Translations under genes and position numbers: made by a program | Notes under the pieces: model-generated | Seen by the model: only the letters and a program-made list of their open reading frames with translations | Told to the model about the DNA's origin: nothing | Database searches by the model: none | In this document: in pieces, positions 11,927 through 22,849 of the stretch | Position numbering within the stretch: the first letter of the stretch is position 1 | How the letters are laid out: the number at the start of each line of letters is the position of its first letter | NCBI GenBank assembly: GCA_028386065.3 | Contig: JAKUCV010002481.1 | Span: forward strand, 42,528-106,527 | DNA: 64,000 nucleotides | From: Turnera subulata | Lineage: Eukaryota > Streptophyta > Magnoliopsida > Malpighiales > Passifloraceae | Direction of reading: 5' to 3'

Positions 11927-12527
11927 TTTGTACATTTTGTTACACTCGCCTTCTCATCTTAGGGTCACAATTAATTCCCATCAAACTCATCGTGTAGCTC
12001 TCCCTTATCCTTAACCTTTAAGTCATCTATACTCCAACTGTATTCCACCCGTATAATACCACGAATATTCCTTGGTTGTCCGTACCCTTAGTCATCCCTG
12101 GGATTTATGCGTTGGGCTTCCTCGTCTAACCCTGTTCTGTTTGGTCCCCCTTTAATTAGGCTATTGGGCAGCTGCTGGATGGGCCCTGCCATACCAAGAG
12201 CCCCTCAAGTGAGAGGTTAAGGGTTTTTTTCCTTTTCGCCTCTTGAATTTTGAATTTCCCCCTTAACCATTTTCACTTGCTATCATTTAGGGTTTCGCTC
12301 GAATTCTGACGGCTCTACTTCTTCCCTTTTTTGGCAGTTCACTGTGTCCTTTGGGGTTCGTTTCGTTGCTCTCTTATTGGCAGTTTGGGATGGTTCCGGG
12401 TGAGTTATCCTTTCTTTTCCTTTCCATTTTTATATTTATCTATCTTTTCTTCCTCTTTCTCTCTCCGTCCCATCATTGTTCTCGCTTTTTTGTACTCTGT
12501 TCACCTTCTCTCTTCTCTTTCTCTACT
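11927..12527. other. Intergenic stretch, leader of the next ORF
   Basis: No coding signal. It is T/C-rich toward the right end, like a plant 5' UTR, running into the ATG at 12528. I cannot place an LTR boundary here. Confidence 0.4.
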
Positions 12528-14290
12528 ATGTCGGATGACGACCTGGCTATCCCCCTTGAGGCCTCTGTGTTGGCCTCTTATGACGAGAGGTTGATTCCGG
12601 TAGTTTTTAGGAATGAGTACTCCTTTAGATGTGTTAGTCAGGGGGAATCTTTTTGGTCTTATCCTCACCATAACCAATTTCTTATGTATTGTTTGATGGT
12701 TGAAGCCAGTGTTACTCTTCCTTTCTCCCCTCTTATTATTAATTTCTTCAAAACGGTTGAAATAGCTCCCATTCAACTAGCTCCCCTATATTGGTTCTTT
12801 TTTGCTGCTTTTGAACAATAGTGTCATATCCACAAGGTCACCCCCACCGTTTCTATTTTCTTTAAGTTCTTTCAACTTAAGAATTTGAACAAAGAGGGAT
12901 CCGAGATTGTGTATTGCTACCGTCGTGGTGGAATCGACCATTTTAGTGAGGTTTCCAAGGGCAAAAAGCCCTTCAAACTGGGAGTTGTGAAGGTTGTGGT
13001 TCATAGAGGGACTGTTGAGAAGTATTAGGCTTCCCAAATCACATTCGTCCCTTGGACTTTAGCTGGTCCAACCCTGGTGTGCTTACTGCATCTGAGGAGG
13101 CTTCTTATAGGGTTCTGAAGCAAGACAAGAGGGGTCACAACATTCTCCTTTTTGCCCAGACGAGGGGTTTGTATCCTGAGGTGGTTTTGGGTTCCGGAGG
13201 TTTCTTGAATTTTGCTTTAATCTTTTACTATTTTTGGATAGCTTTTCTTGATTGGTCAGTTGTGTTTGTTTCTTATTCGGCTTATGGTCACTTCGTGCAG
13301 CCCTCAAAGGTGTTCAGGCTGCTTCTTCCGTGGTGGAGGTCGAGGGTTCTAATCCCTCTATGGCGGGAGAGAAGCGTACCCATTATCCAGGGTCCCTAGT
13401 TGTTTCTCCATCTAGTGAGAAGGTGCCCAGGAAAGAGGGATCTCTACTGGGTTCCTCCGATTTTCCCATTCATATCGATGTTACGGATAACTCCACTAGC
13501 CTTCGCACATTGATCGGCCAGGTTGCGGGTTTTTTATCTCCTTCCAAGGCCCTTGTGGTTTCTCGCCACTAGACTCAGAGTAGCTATAAGAAGGGGGCTC
13601 CTCTTTTTGTCCCTGATCTGAGCAAGAAGAGGTCCAAATCTGAGGCTAACCTCCTTCCCCTGGCTTATCCTTACAAGGGTTCCTCCTCCCGCAAGCCTCC
13701 TCATCCAGGCCCCGGTTCATCTTCACGCCCTGCTCCTCCTCTCCTGGTAGAGGACCTGAACAAGATGTATTTTTCTAGCCTTGTTCGAGTGATGGATAGT
13801 TCCTTCGATGGGGGGTTTCTTGAGCACGCTCTTACTGCTTTCTACCGCAAGGTCTTTGACGCGTGCCATGATTTTTAGGAGAAGTACGAAGAGGTCCCCT
13901 CCAACCTTTTTCCTTCACTCTTTGCTTCCATCATTGAGATGTCTTTCTGCTCTCCTTTTTCATGTTCGTTTGTCGAGTTATTTTTGGAGTTTTATCTTAG
14001 CGTTCTGTACCTTTTGGTTTTCCAGACTACTTTCAAGACTCATTCCATCACTGTTTACAATCAAAAGCTGTAACTGGCCAAGATGGAAATTGAGGAGGAG
14101 TATACCCGTCTAGTGACCTCTGTCAAATATGAGAAGGAATGCCGCCGTGCTATTGAGTAGAAAGCCCATTCAGCCAGTTCTGAGAAGGTCAAACTCAAGA
14201 AGGAATTGAGCCACTTGGACGTTGTTCAAAATGGAATCTACATGGGTCAAATAACTGCTCTGGAAAAGACTCTAAGCAATTATGGTTCCT
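12528..14290 (+). pseudogene. Plant 'putative gypsy-type transposon' coiled-coil ORF, broken
   Basis: It starts MSDDDLAIPLEASVLASYDE and continues with LPFSPLIINFFKTVEIAPIQ then LAPLYWFFFAAFEQ. This resembles the N-terminal domain of large plant ORFs annotated as putative gypsy-type transposon or transposase_28-like, which usually place a PF..FL...GIAP.QL.PN.W motif here. A stop at 12819 interrupts the frame, which then continues through a K-rich segment to a stop at about 13028. Frameshifted pieces follow at 13052-13300 and 13310-13572. A C-terminal coiled coil (EIEEEYTRLVTSVKYEKE, KLKKELSHLDVVQ, ITALEKTLSN) ends near 14281. The products of this class have no proven function; some accompany Tat-type retrotransposons. 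Its strand is opposite to the neighbouring Tat elements. Confidence 0.6.
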
Positions 14291-14520
14291 TTACAGGTAA
14301 TTTTTTATATATTCAAAGAAAATCCTATGCTACCAATTTTATCATAGTCTAACAGATCAAGTTGGGGCTTTTAAACTTTTGTAAGTATAGTCTTAGTTTA
14401 TGGATTTTTTAGGATTAATAATGGTATATTGGTGATGATATTTTTTTACTACCAACCATTATGTTTTTTCTTTTGCCGAGGCTAATTACATGTATATTAA
14501 TTAAAAAAAATTGTTTGCAG

Positions 14521-15122
14521 AGAGTTTAAGACGCAAGCAGAAAAGGTTGTGACCATTATAAGCTTCTCGGTATTATTTCTAATAGAAGCACAACTACTGG
14601 AAGTCTTCATCATGCCTCTGCCAATGAACCTCAAAATTGATATGAAGAAAGGAGACTAGATGAGGAATATGTTAATATTGGAGTGCATGTCAATTTGAAG
14701 AAGATAATAATAATGATGGTGAAGACCCTGTGCCCATCCATACAACTGAGAGAGTCACTCGTAGTGGAAAAAGAACTATCATTGTGTCGGAACAGAAACC
14801 AAAGAAAAAAGACTCTACGATCACTTAGTTAAATGAAGCTATAAAAGCTTATGTTGAGACTTCCAAAATAAGGCAAATGGAGTCACTTGCTAGAGTTGAG
14901 CGATACAAGTCTCAAACAGCAATTAGTTCTAATTCTAGTCCCACAGTTGATTCTTCTATCACCAAATGCATTCAGAAATTGGAAGCCATGGATGATGTCA
15001 ATGAAGAATCATTTTTCAAAGCTGTAGGAGAATTTAAGAATCAGGATGGGAGAGAGGCCTTCATCGCAATGAGTGATAAAAACAAGAAGCTATGGCTTAG
15101 AAGCCTTGTCTACTGTTTGTAG
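14521..15122 (+). pseudogene. PIF/Harbinger Myb-like accessory protein, C-terminal remnant
   Basis: An acceptor-like TTGTTTGCAG ends at 14520. The following frame is broken by stops, then reads an acidic stretch with EDPVPIHTTERVTRSGKR (about 14720-14775). After one more stop it continues as a clean ORF from 14877 to 15122. That ORF carries the C-terminal pattern of Harbinger Myb/SANT partner proteins: LEAMDDVNEESFFKAVGEF, then REAFIAMSDKNKKLWLRSL. In this family the protein binds the transposon ends and helps bring the transposase to the nucleus. The DNA-binding region is missing. Confidence 0.7.
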
Positions 15123-15402
15123 CCTTAGTTTTGAATGTCAAATGTTGTGCTTTTAAAGTTGCATTATGTTTCAGTTTTTTGTTGTTGCTAGATATTTTTA
15201 AGTTGTATTATTATGTAGTTTATATTGATGTTAGATGGTATCTAATTCCGTACTTGTGGACTACTTGTTTAGTAGTAGAATGTGTTGTACTGCTTGTTGC
15301 TTGAAATGAAGCTATTGTTGTTGAAAAATATAGTAGAACTTTTAGAATATATATGAATGTTTATTAAGTTGGTTATTTGTTTGTATCACAGCACAGAACA
15401 AT

Positions 15403-16782
15403 ATGGATGGTGCATCTGCAGCTAGTATGTCAGATGGTTCTTCATCGAATCACTCCTGCAATGATAATTTTGATGATATTCTTTTCCTATCTCTACTAGA
15501 CGAATACGAGAAAATTATACGTGAGAAGAATCGGAAGCAGACCTCTACATTAACAGGTCATCAGTTTGTTAATGAATTATTGGAAGGATCAAGTCAAGTT
15601 TGTTATGAATTATTCCGTATGGAAAAGGCGTGCTTTATCTAAGAGGTGTCTGCTTAGAAGAGAAGGTTGTAATAACATTATTTATTCTGGGACATAATAT
15701 TCGTCGCAGAGTTGTGGCAGATCGATATCAGCATTCTACCGAAACTGTCCAATGCCATTTTAATCAAACTATAAATGGATTGTGCAAACTTGGGCAGGAG
15801 ATTATCAAACAAGATTCAACAGAATTACCAGAACACATTGTTAATAATCCGATGTACTATCAGTGATTTCAGATAATGTTAAAAATATTGCTATTGTAGA
15901 AATCATCTAATTATAATAACATATTATTTTTCTAATAGATTAACCCTTTTTTATAGAATTGTCTCGGTTTAATTGATGGTACACATATAAGTGCATGGGT
16001 TCCTACAGAGAAACAAGTTTCTTGTAAAGGCAAGAAAAGTATTGTTACACAAAATATTATGTGTGCTTGTGATTTTAATATGATGTTTACCTATGTACTA
16101 TCGGGATGGGAAGGTAGTGCTAATGACTCCAGAATATTTTTACATGCACATCATTGGAGAGATTCACAAATCCATTACCACAATAAAGTAATAATTCTAA
16201 TTAAATGTTTTGAACATTTTCTAATTAAATATTTTATCTTGTTCATTCATTATTATTATTTTTATAATTTATAATAAAATAATTTTTTTTGTTACAGGCC
16301 AGTATTATCTTGTTGATTCTGGATATCCTTGTCTGGCAGGATTTCTTTCCCCTTTTAAAGGTCAAAAGTATCATTCACAAGAATTTAATAGCAGCAGACG
16401 ACAACCACAAAGTCGCGAAGAAATTTTTAATTATAGACATTTGTCATTGAGAATGGTAATCGAACGATGCTTTGGGGTCTTAAAAGCATGTTTCCCAATT
16501 TTAAAATGGAAGCCAGATTACAAACCTACTAAACAACGTCTTATCGTAATTGCATGTTGTGCAATTCATATTAATGTTCATAAATGGTTCCAATGTGATA
16601 AATTATTTGTAGAATGGGAAAGTATAAGCCCATTAGAGATGGAGACTACATCTAGAAGCTCAGATGAAAGAACGTCAAATACTTCAGGTTCTCAACAGGA
16701 AGTGTTAGGCGAGCAAGGAGCAGCAACAATGGTAGAATATCGTAATCATGTTGCAAATTTAATGTGGGCTGATGTAAACTAA
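15403..16782 (+). pseudogene. PIF/Harbinger DDE transposase, split
   Basis: Catalyses cut-and-paste transposition. The N-terminal helical region reads from ATG 15403 (MDGASAASMSDGSSSNHS) and shifts frame near 15620-15640 into the segment ending ELPEHIVNNPMYYQ (15866). After about 95 bp of AT-rich sequence that could be a small intron, the core resumes with LIDGTHISAW (first Asp, about 15968) and WEGSANDSRIF (second Asp, about 16108-16140). A second AT-rich gap (16200-16298) follows, then YLVDSGYP and RMVIERCFGVLK (catalytic Glu, about 16453). The DDE triad is therefore present. The C-terminus ends at 16782. If both gaps are introns, the only clear lesion is the frameshift near 15630. Confidence 0.8.
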
Positions 16783-17223
16783 TTTTATTATAATTTTTAT
16801 GATGCTAGTGTAATATATAGAGAACATTATGTGAACAATATAATAATAAATAAAATTATGTGATATTAAGTTATGTATTACAATGTGTAAAACAATTTTG
16901 ACTATACAACATAATTTATTTATGTAAATATTGAATAATTTTTGTTCTAATTACATTATTAATAGATTATGTTATTGTGATTTTGTTGTAAAATTCTCAT
17001 ATATACACGAGATATTTTTAACTAAATTAAATAATTTAATAAGTTCTTAATTTTTATTCTTAATTTTTGAAATTCAGGAACAATTTTAATATTTATTTCT
17101 GCCAAACAAATTCTCTATTCTTAGTTCTTTGAGAACTGTTTAAATAAAAGGTATCCAAATGGATTTTTAATTCTCAAAATAGTTCTTGTTCTTCAGAACA
17201 GTTCTCTAAGAATTGAAAATAGT

Positions 17224-17243
17224 GAACATTCTCAAACGCACCC
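17224..17243 (-). repeat. Right terminal inverted repeat of H1
   Basis: Read inward on the minus strand it starts GGGTGCGTTTGAGAATG, similar to the GGG..CGTTTG ends of plant PIF/Harbinger elements. The adjoining 80 bp (17125-17215) contain several GTTCT/AGAAC and GAACTG inverted motifs. A TWA duplication cannot be checked without the left end. Confidence 0.6.
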
Positions 17244-18521
17244 AACCTCCCAAAGATGTTCCTCTTAAGGAAAGCAATCACTTTTTCAGCCGTTGTCTTT
17301 TCCAGAGCTACCACTTCCACCCACTTGGTAAAATAGTCTACAGTTACTAAAGCAAACTTCCTTCGACCCTTTGCTAGTGGAAAAGGGCCTAGAATGTCCA
17401 TCCCCCAATGGGAAAATGTCCAAGGAGCATCGATGTGGCTTCTCAATAATGATGGGCTCTTTGCGATTCCGCCATGAATCTGACATGGGATGCATTCTTT
17501 CACAAGGTTTTGGGAATCTGCCATAATTGTGGGCCAGAAATAATCGCTTCTTATTATTCGCCTTGCTAGAGAACGGGCCCCTGTATGCATTCCATAGATA
17601 TCCTGGTGAATCTCTTGCAGCACCTTCAGCCCCTCATCCTCTGTCAAGCACCTTAATAATGGATTACCAAACCCTCTCCTATACAGTTGCTTTCCGTCGC
17701 AAGCATAATTTCTAATTTTTGAAAATAACATCCGAGTTTTTTTAGGTTCCTCTGGGACCCTTCCTTCTTCGAGGTACTGCCAAAAAGGATCCATCCAAGT
17801 GGTTTTAGGTTCCACCATCATTACTACCTCCCTCGCCTCTGTGGAGGGCTTATCTATTTCCTCAATCATCACCTCCTTTGGCAATTCCTCATCTTCTTGC
17901 AAGAGCAACTTGGACAAAGTGTCAGCTTCCTGGTTTTGCTCCTTCGGCATATATACCAAGGATACCTCCAAGCCTCCATGTTTCATTTCTTCAATCAGGT
18001 CCCCTATTAGCACCAAATACTTCATCAAGTGAGTTTCTTTAACACCAAATACCCTTGTGATTTGAGCCACCACCAACAGTAAGTCTGAGCAAACCTCCAG
18101 CTTTTAGCCCCTATTTCCACTGCCATTTCCAACCCGACAAGCAGTTCCTTATATTCGGCTTGATTATTTGTTGCTTCAAAACATATTTTACCGTATCCCC
18201 GTAAGGACTTTGAAGGAGGACCCCTGCTCCAGCACCCTCTTTACTAGTAGCACCATCAATATAAAGCTTCCACACTCTAGGGATTTGTTCCTTTGTTTCT
18301 TCTTGAGGAAAAATCCCTTCTACCAAAAAACCCACCATTGCCTGAGCTTTTATTGCCATCCTTGGTTGGAATTCAATTTCATGCTTACTTAACTCCACAC
18401 TCCACTTTACCAGCTGGCCCGCAGCTTCCGACTTATCCATTATCCGCCTCAAAGGCTGATTTGTCAGTGACACAATACGGTGAATTTGAAAGTATGGCTT
18501 CATTTTCCTTGCCGCCATCAC
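17244..18521 (-). pseudogene. Tat archaeal-type RNase H and integrase
   Basis: The archaeal-type RNase H begins with WKLYIDGATSKEGAGAGVLL (about 18270-18210). It shifts frame at about 18150, has a stop near 18105, and resumes in the next ORF with the VVAQITRVFGVKETHLMKYL and MPKEQNQEADTLSKL segments. Integrase follows: a zinc-binding region with HTGARSLARRIIRSDYFWP then CIPCQIHG, and the core WGMDILGPFPLAKGRRKF with TVDYFTKWVEV. The coding sequence stops at KRNIFGRLG (17244), where Harbinger begins, so the remaining core Asp and Glu and the C-terminal domain are gone. Confidence 0.85.
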
Positions 18522-18539
18522 TAGACTAGCATTTCAAAC

Positions 18540-20000
18540 TTTGGATATCTGGGTTCTGTACCCAGGAACACCTAGCTGGCATAGTAGAAAGGAAACTACA
18601 TTCCTGCTTCCTCATTTACCAACACCGAGCTCATAGTTTGTTCAGTAATACCTAAATATAAGTAGAGAGGCTCTCCTTTGTTTGGACTTGCCAAGGTTGG
18701 GGCTTTAACCATATAACCCTTCAGCTTGAATGCCTTTTCACATTCCTCGGTCCATTAGAAGTTCCTCACCTTCCTCAGTAACTCGAAGAAGGGCAACTCT
18801 CTATCCGCAGCCTTAGAGATAAATCTTTTTAGGGCCGTCAATCTCCCAGCTAACCTTTGCACCTCCTTTACTATTCTTAGGGACCTCATTTCCAACAAAG
18901 ATTTTATCGTTTCAGGATTAGGTTGGATCCCTTCCCTGCTCACTATGCAGCCAAGAAATTTCGCTTCTTTAACACAAAAGAAAACACTTGGCGGGGTTCA
19001 ATTTCATTTCGTTCCTGTCTAGCACCTCAAAGACTTCTGTCAAGTCTCGAATGTGTTTCTCGAAGGTTCTGCTCTTCACCAAAATATCATCCACATAAGC
19101 TTCCATGTTCCTACCCAATAAAGTTGAGAAAATCATGTTGACCAACCGCTGTTAGGTTGCTCTAGCTTTCTTCAATCCAAATGGCATTGATATAACAGTG
19201 AGTGGCCCTATCAGTGATGAATAAGGTTTTCTCCTGATCATCTTCATGTAGGGGATCTGGTGGTACCTAGAGTTCACATCCAAAGAGTTGAGATACTCGT
19301 ATCCCGCAACAGCATCCACCAGTTGATCATTGTTGGGGAGGGGATAACAATCTTTTGGACAGGCCTTATTCAGATCAGTAAAATCCACACACACACGTCA
19401 TTTGTCGTTTGCCTTCTTGACCAAGTTCATATTAGATAACCATTTCCGGTAGTGTACCTCTTTGTCCGGCTTCTCCCTTTCTACTAGGATAGCCACTGTT
19501 TCTTCCGGTTCCATGCCTCCTTTCTTCTTTTCATTGTCAGTGAATTCCTCTACCATCAAAGCCTCCGTCCCTAGCTGGGGTTCCTCTTGCTCCACCTTCC
19601 TGCCCATTGGCACCCCAACCAGGTCCAAAATTGTAAGCCTTGGTGCCATCTGCTGGTCACCTTTTATCAAAGCCATTCCTCCTTGACTTGGAAGCGCATG
19701 GCTAAATAGTTGTGGTGCAAAGCTGCCCCAAAATCCGAAGGAAACTTTCTCCCTAAGATCATATTGTAGGCTGTTCCCATGTCACATATGATGAAGGTTA
19801 GCAGCTCTGTCCTCTTGGCCGAGTGCTTCCCCAAAGTCAACAAAGCTCCATACTACCCTTCTCTTCAAATTTTTTCTTGCCCGCTTTATATAAAGTTGTT
19901 CTAGTTTTTGGACACATTCTGCTTTGATTTTTAGCTGACCAACCACTCTGGGTTCTATTATATTGTAGGAACTTCCCGTATCCACCAGTGCCCTCTTTAT
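18540..20000 (-). pseudogene. Tat protease, reverse transcriptase and RNase H
   Basis: The protease site reads MDTGSSYNIIEP near 19985-19950. RT starts at about 19700 with KWLSNMNLVKKANDK and, after a stop near 19396, MCVDFTDLNKACPKDCYPLP. The catalytic YVDD is intact at 19086-19097, although the frame changes around 19150. The connection and RNase H region carries RSLRIVKEVQRLAGRLTALK (18890-18830), which matches the Tat pattern before WTEECEKAFKLK (about 18750), again with an intervening stop. Confidence 0.85.
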
Positions 20001-20246
20001 AATAAACCTCTATACTTCAGCCTCTATCACCATCACTTCTCCATGTGGGAACTCCGTTCCTTGAGCATCCTCTTTTGTGAAGACCACCTCCTGGTCCTTC
20101 TCCACTTTCCCTAACACATGAAATAGCCTTTCTCTTTCTATCTTCCTTTTTCTTCCTACGTCCAAAGAACCACCCACTATCACATTAATCGTGCTTCTCA
20201 CCCCTGCCTCTGTTCCCTCAACTCTCCTAGGATCCTATTCTCCTCT

Positions 20247-21646
20247 CTAGGCCTGCTGATGGGCCTCTGCCAAGAATTCCTTTAGGTGTCCTTCTCGGAT
20301 CAACCTTTCAATTTCATACTTCAGGTTTATGCAATTCTCTATATCATGCCTATGCTCTTTGTGAAAATTGCAGTAAGGTGCTCCAATATCTGGTTTCATC
20401 GGGTTTCTCATCGGTAGAGGACAGCGCGTATTCTTCTGGTATTCTATAGTCATGACATTCAAAATCTGCCCCTTTACGGTGTTTAGCAGTGTAAACTTTA
20501 TGGGCTCCACACCATCATCTCTTCGACCTGAACCCTGACCTTCTCTCTCATTAGGGTCCCTTTTTCATTTCGCCGATACCTTGTCGAACCCTGATCGGTC
20601 CCTTCCTGGACCCACTCTGTCATTTCTCCTTGAAGCTTTCTGCTCTACTTGGATCTACCAGAACTCGTCGTCCTGCCGTATGAATTTTTCTACCCTGATC
20701 ATTGGCTGAGCCATATCCTTTAGAGGTTTCCTGGCCAAGGATTTTGAGAAATCTTTAACCCTGTTGCCCCTCTTTAGGGCCTCAATCACGATTCCCATGT
20801 TACAATTTTTCACCTTCATGATTTCTTTGTTGAATCTGGTGATGTAAGCCCGCAGGGTTTCTTTTTCCTCTCTCCTTATCTGATACAGGGACTCTCTTTT
20901 CGAAGGGGCGCTAGCCCAATACTTGTCCGCCAATTTTTTTGAAAGATCTGCAAAGGAAGTTACGGACCCTGCTTGGAGGTCGTTGTACCAGTCTTGCGTG
21001 TTACCCTTTAGGGATAGGGCTGGCATTCGACTTAAAGTGTCATCATCTATAGTTTGAGCTCCCACAATTATCCTCACATGGACTATATGCCTCGCAGGGT
21101 CAATTTCTCCTTCATACGAGTCTAAAGTTAGCATCTTGAACACCTTGTGAAGAACCCTCTCTGACAGCATCGGGCTTAAAGGAGTTTGAACCATATCCTC
21201 CGCAAAAGAGTATCTCTCGACCTCTATTACACTAGGTGTCCTTCTTGGCCTCGAGAGGCCTCTCCTTTCCAACTTTACTATCCTCCTGGGTGTCCTCTAA
21301 GTACCCGTCATGCATGATCGAACCTTTCCCCTCCAAGGTCACTCCTTTCAAAACCAACCTCCTTCTTGAGCGTACTCTCGGTACCCCGTCGTGCAAGATC
21401 GAACCTTTTTCCTCCAAGGTCACTCCTTTCAAAACCAACCTCCTTCCTAGGCATACTATCAATACCCCCGTCATGCAAGATCGAACCTTTCTCCTCCAAG
21501 GTAGGACTTTTTTGGCTCAAGGTGTCTCCTTTCAGCTTCATGGTGGCTCTTTTCAGCTTCAAGCCCCTTCTAGGTGTACTCTGGGTACCCCGCAACTCAT
21601 AGCCACCTTTCTTCTGTGCTCTTCTTGCTTCTCTCGTGGATTTCAA
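20247..21646 (-). pseudogene. Tat gag polyprotein
   Basis: From 21272 a 205-codon ORF encodes the capsid-like retrotransposon gag domain (LTLDSYEGEIDPARHIVHVR, then MPALSLKGNTQDWYNDLQ, FADLSKKLADKYW, RREEKETLRAYITRFNKE). After an interruption, 20510-20247 encodes the Tat-type nucleocapsid region YCNFHKEHRHDIENC with LKYEIERLIREGHLKEFLAE. Upstream (21646-21308) an Arg/Lys-rich N-terminal extension contains a ~27-residue tandem repeat. Stops near 20600-20640 separate the pieces. Confidence 0.8.
21313..21510. repeat. ~82-bp tandem repeat in Tat gag leader
   Basis: The block GATCGAACCTTT...CCTCCAAGGTCACTCC starts at 21316, 21397 and 21479, a spacing of 81-82 bp and about 2.4 copies. On the minus strand it encodes repeats containing KEVGFERSDLGG. 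Because 81 is divisible by three, the first copies stay in frame. Confidence 0.85.
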
Positions 21647-21682
21647 CGGCTCCTCCTCGTCCTCGCTACTTTCTGCCTGCTA

Positions 21683-22274
21683 TCCCCCCTAATTCAGCCC
21701 CTGATTTGATCCTACCGCGTATTCAACCCCTAATCAACCCAGAATCACTCAATTACTTGATTACTACTCCTTAAAATCATTCCATAACTGATTGATTACA
21801 CATTAACACCCATTTTAAGCAAAATCATACCAAAAACACATTTACCAATTAAAAGGTGATTTGATTCTGATTTTTCATGAAAATCAGAACCAAAGTTAGT
21901 CTGCAAGTAAAGTGTTTATGGGCTAATTAAACTCTGGAGAATTCATTAATTTGGGCCTTTAAACCCATCTTCAACTCAAAGAAAAATCATCTCATTAAAA
22001 TTGGATTAAAGATAGATAAAAGGCCCAAATAATGAAATAAACACATTTCGGTGTAAATAAACATTATTACATATTTTACAATAAGATTAAATCATCTCGT
22101 TAATCCTAGTATTCCAATATACAAAGGCTCAAATTACCAAAATGTATTATTTCCACTTAAATAAATTCCTGATGTGCCTTACTCGTAGGATCAAATCATC
22201 TAATTAACCCTAAGTTCGAACATGTTTAGAATTTAATTTTTGTGGCAAATTCGTGGGTCAAATTTGGGTGTTCA
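21683..22274 (-). repeat. Truncated 3' LTR of T-B
   Basis: Aligns by eye throughout with 39666-40255 of the 5' LTR. It begins abruptly at the CCCCCTAATTCAGC block, so the outer ~1.1 kb is missing. The join to the T-R gag leader is at about 21680, near a run of C residues that both LTR copies share. Confidence 0.8.
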
Positions 22275-22290
22275 GTCATGCCCCTCGTTG
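22275..22290 (-). other. Polypurine tract of T-B
   Basis: The minus strand reads CAACGAGGGGCATGAC immediately before TGAACACCC. The position fits priming of plus-strand synthesis. The LTR start lacks the TG pair seen in the other copies. Confidence 0.6.
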
Positions 22291-22399
22291 ATGAGTCCTT
22301 AGGGACTAAGGACGAAACAACATAAGAAAGGAACAACCAAATTTGAATGATAGATGTGTGATGTGTGTGCCAAGTTTTGGAGCATCCCATGCTCCTCTT

Positions 22400-22840
22400 C
22401 AGGAATCATCTCATCCTAAAGTTTTGAGGGACTGGCCCTCGATTTGTGGGAATCATCTCATCCCAGGTCCTCGAGAATCATCTCATCCCGAGGTGATAGA
22501 ATCATCTCATCTATCATGTTGTCGACAAAAAATCATCTCATCTTTGTCAACTGGGTTTTGACTTGGGAATCATCTCATCCCACGTTTATGGTTGGCAGGA
22601 ATCATCTCATCCCGAGGTGATAGAATCATCTCATCAATCGGGTCATCAAATAAAGAATCATTTCATCTTTGTCAACTAGGTTTCGACTTGGGATTCATCT
22701 CATCCCAAGTCATGGTTTTCGGGAATCATCTCATCCCGAGGCGATAGATTCATCTCATCTATCGGGTCGTTGACAAAGAATCATCTCATCTTTTTCAACT
22801 GGGTATTCGACATTCGGCCTTCGGGAATCTTCTCATCCCG
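22400..22840. repeat. Minisatellite with AATCATCTCATC core and ~124-bp higher-order unit
   Basis: The core AATCATCTCATC (with small changes) appears about 14 times: near 22404, 22451, 22475, 22500, 22530, 22567, 22599, 22623, 22655, 22691, 22723, 22748, 22779 and 22826. Spacing is 24-47 bp. A longer unit repeats every 123-125 bp (22500/22623/22748; 22530/22655/22779), containing CCCGAGGTGATAG and TTTGTCAACT blocks. Confidence 0.9.
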
Positions 22841-22849
22841 GGATTTGCG

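Larger units (their letters stand above)
14290..17243 (+). mobile_element. PIF/Harbinger DNA transposon, 5'-truncated (H1)
   Basis: It contains the two standard PIF/Harbinger proteins in the same orientation: a Myb-like protein (C-terminal part) and a DDE transposase. The right end is clear: GTGAACATTCTCAAACGCAC plus CC at 17243, after which Tat integrase coding begins abruptly. I could not find the matching GGGTGCGTTTGAG on the left, so the left end including the Myb DNA-binding part is missing, or lies undetected near the junction with the coiled-coil ORF at about 14290. Inserting into integrase codons agrees with a cut-and-paste element landing in T-R. Confidence 0.8.
17244..21680 (-). mobile_element. 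Ty3/gypsy Tat (Retand-like) element, gag-pol remnant (T-R)
   Basis: Domains on the minus strand run gag, zinc-knuckle-like CHC region, protease, RT, RNase H, archaeal-type RNase H, integrase. The extra RNase H before integrase, and motifs such as CVDFTDLNKACPKD, are hallmarks of the plant Tat lineage. The right end abuts a truncated Tat LTR at 21683; the left end is cut by Harbinger H1. No intact LTR is attached. Every domain carries stops or frameshifts. Confidence 0.85.

Noticed and set aside
22400..22840. CRISPR-like regular repeats
   Set aside because: Spacers are themselves repetitive in a 124-bp higher-order unit and the context is a plant retroelement; this is a minisatellite.
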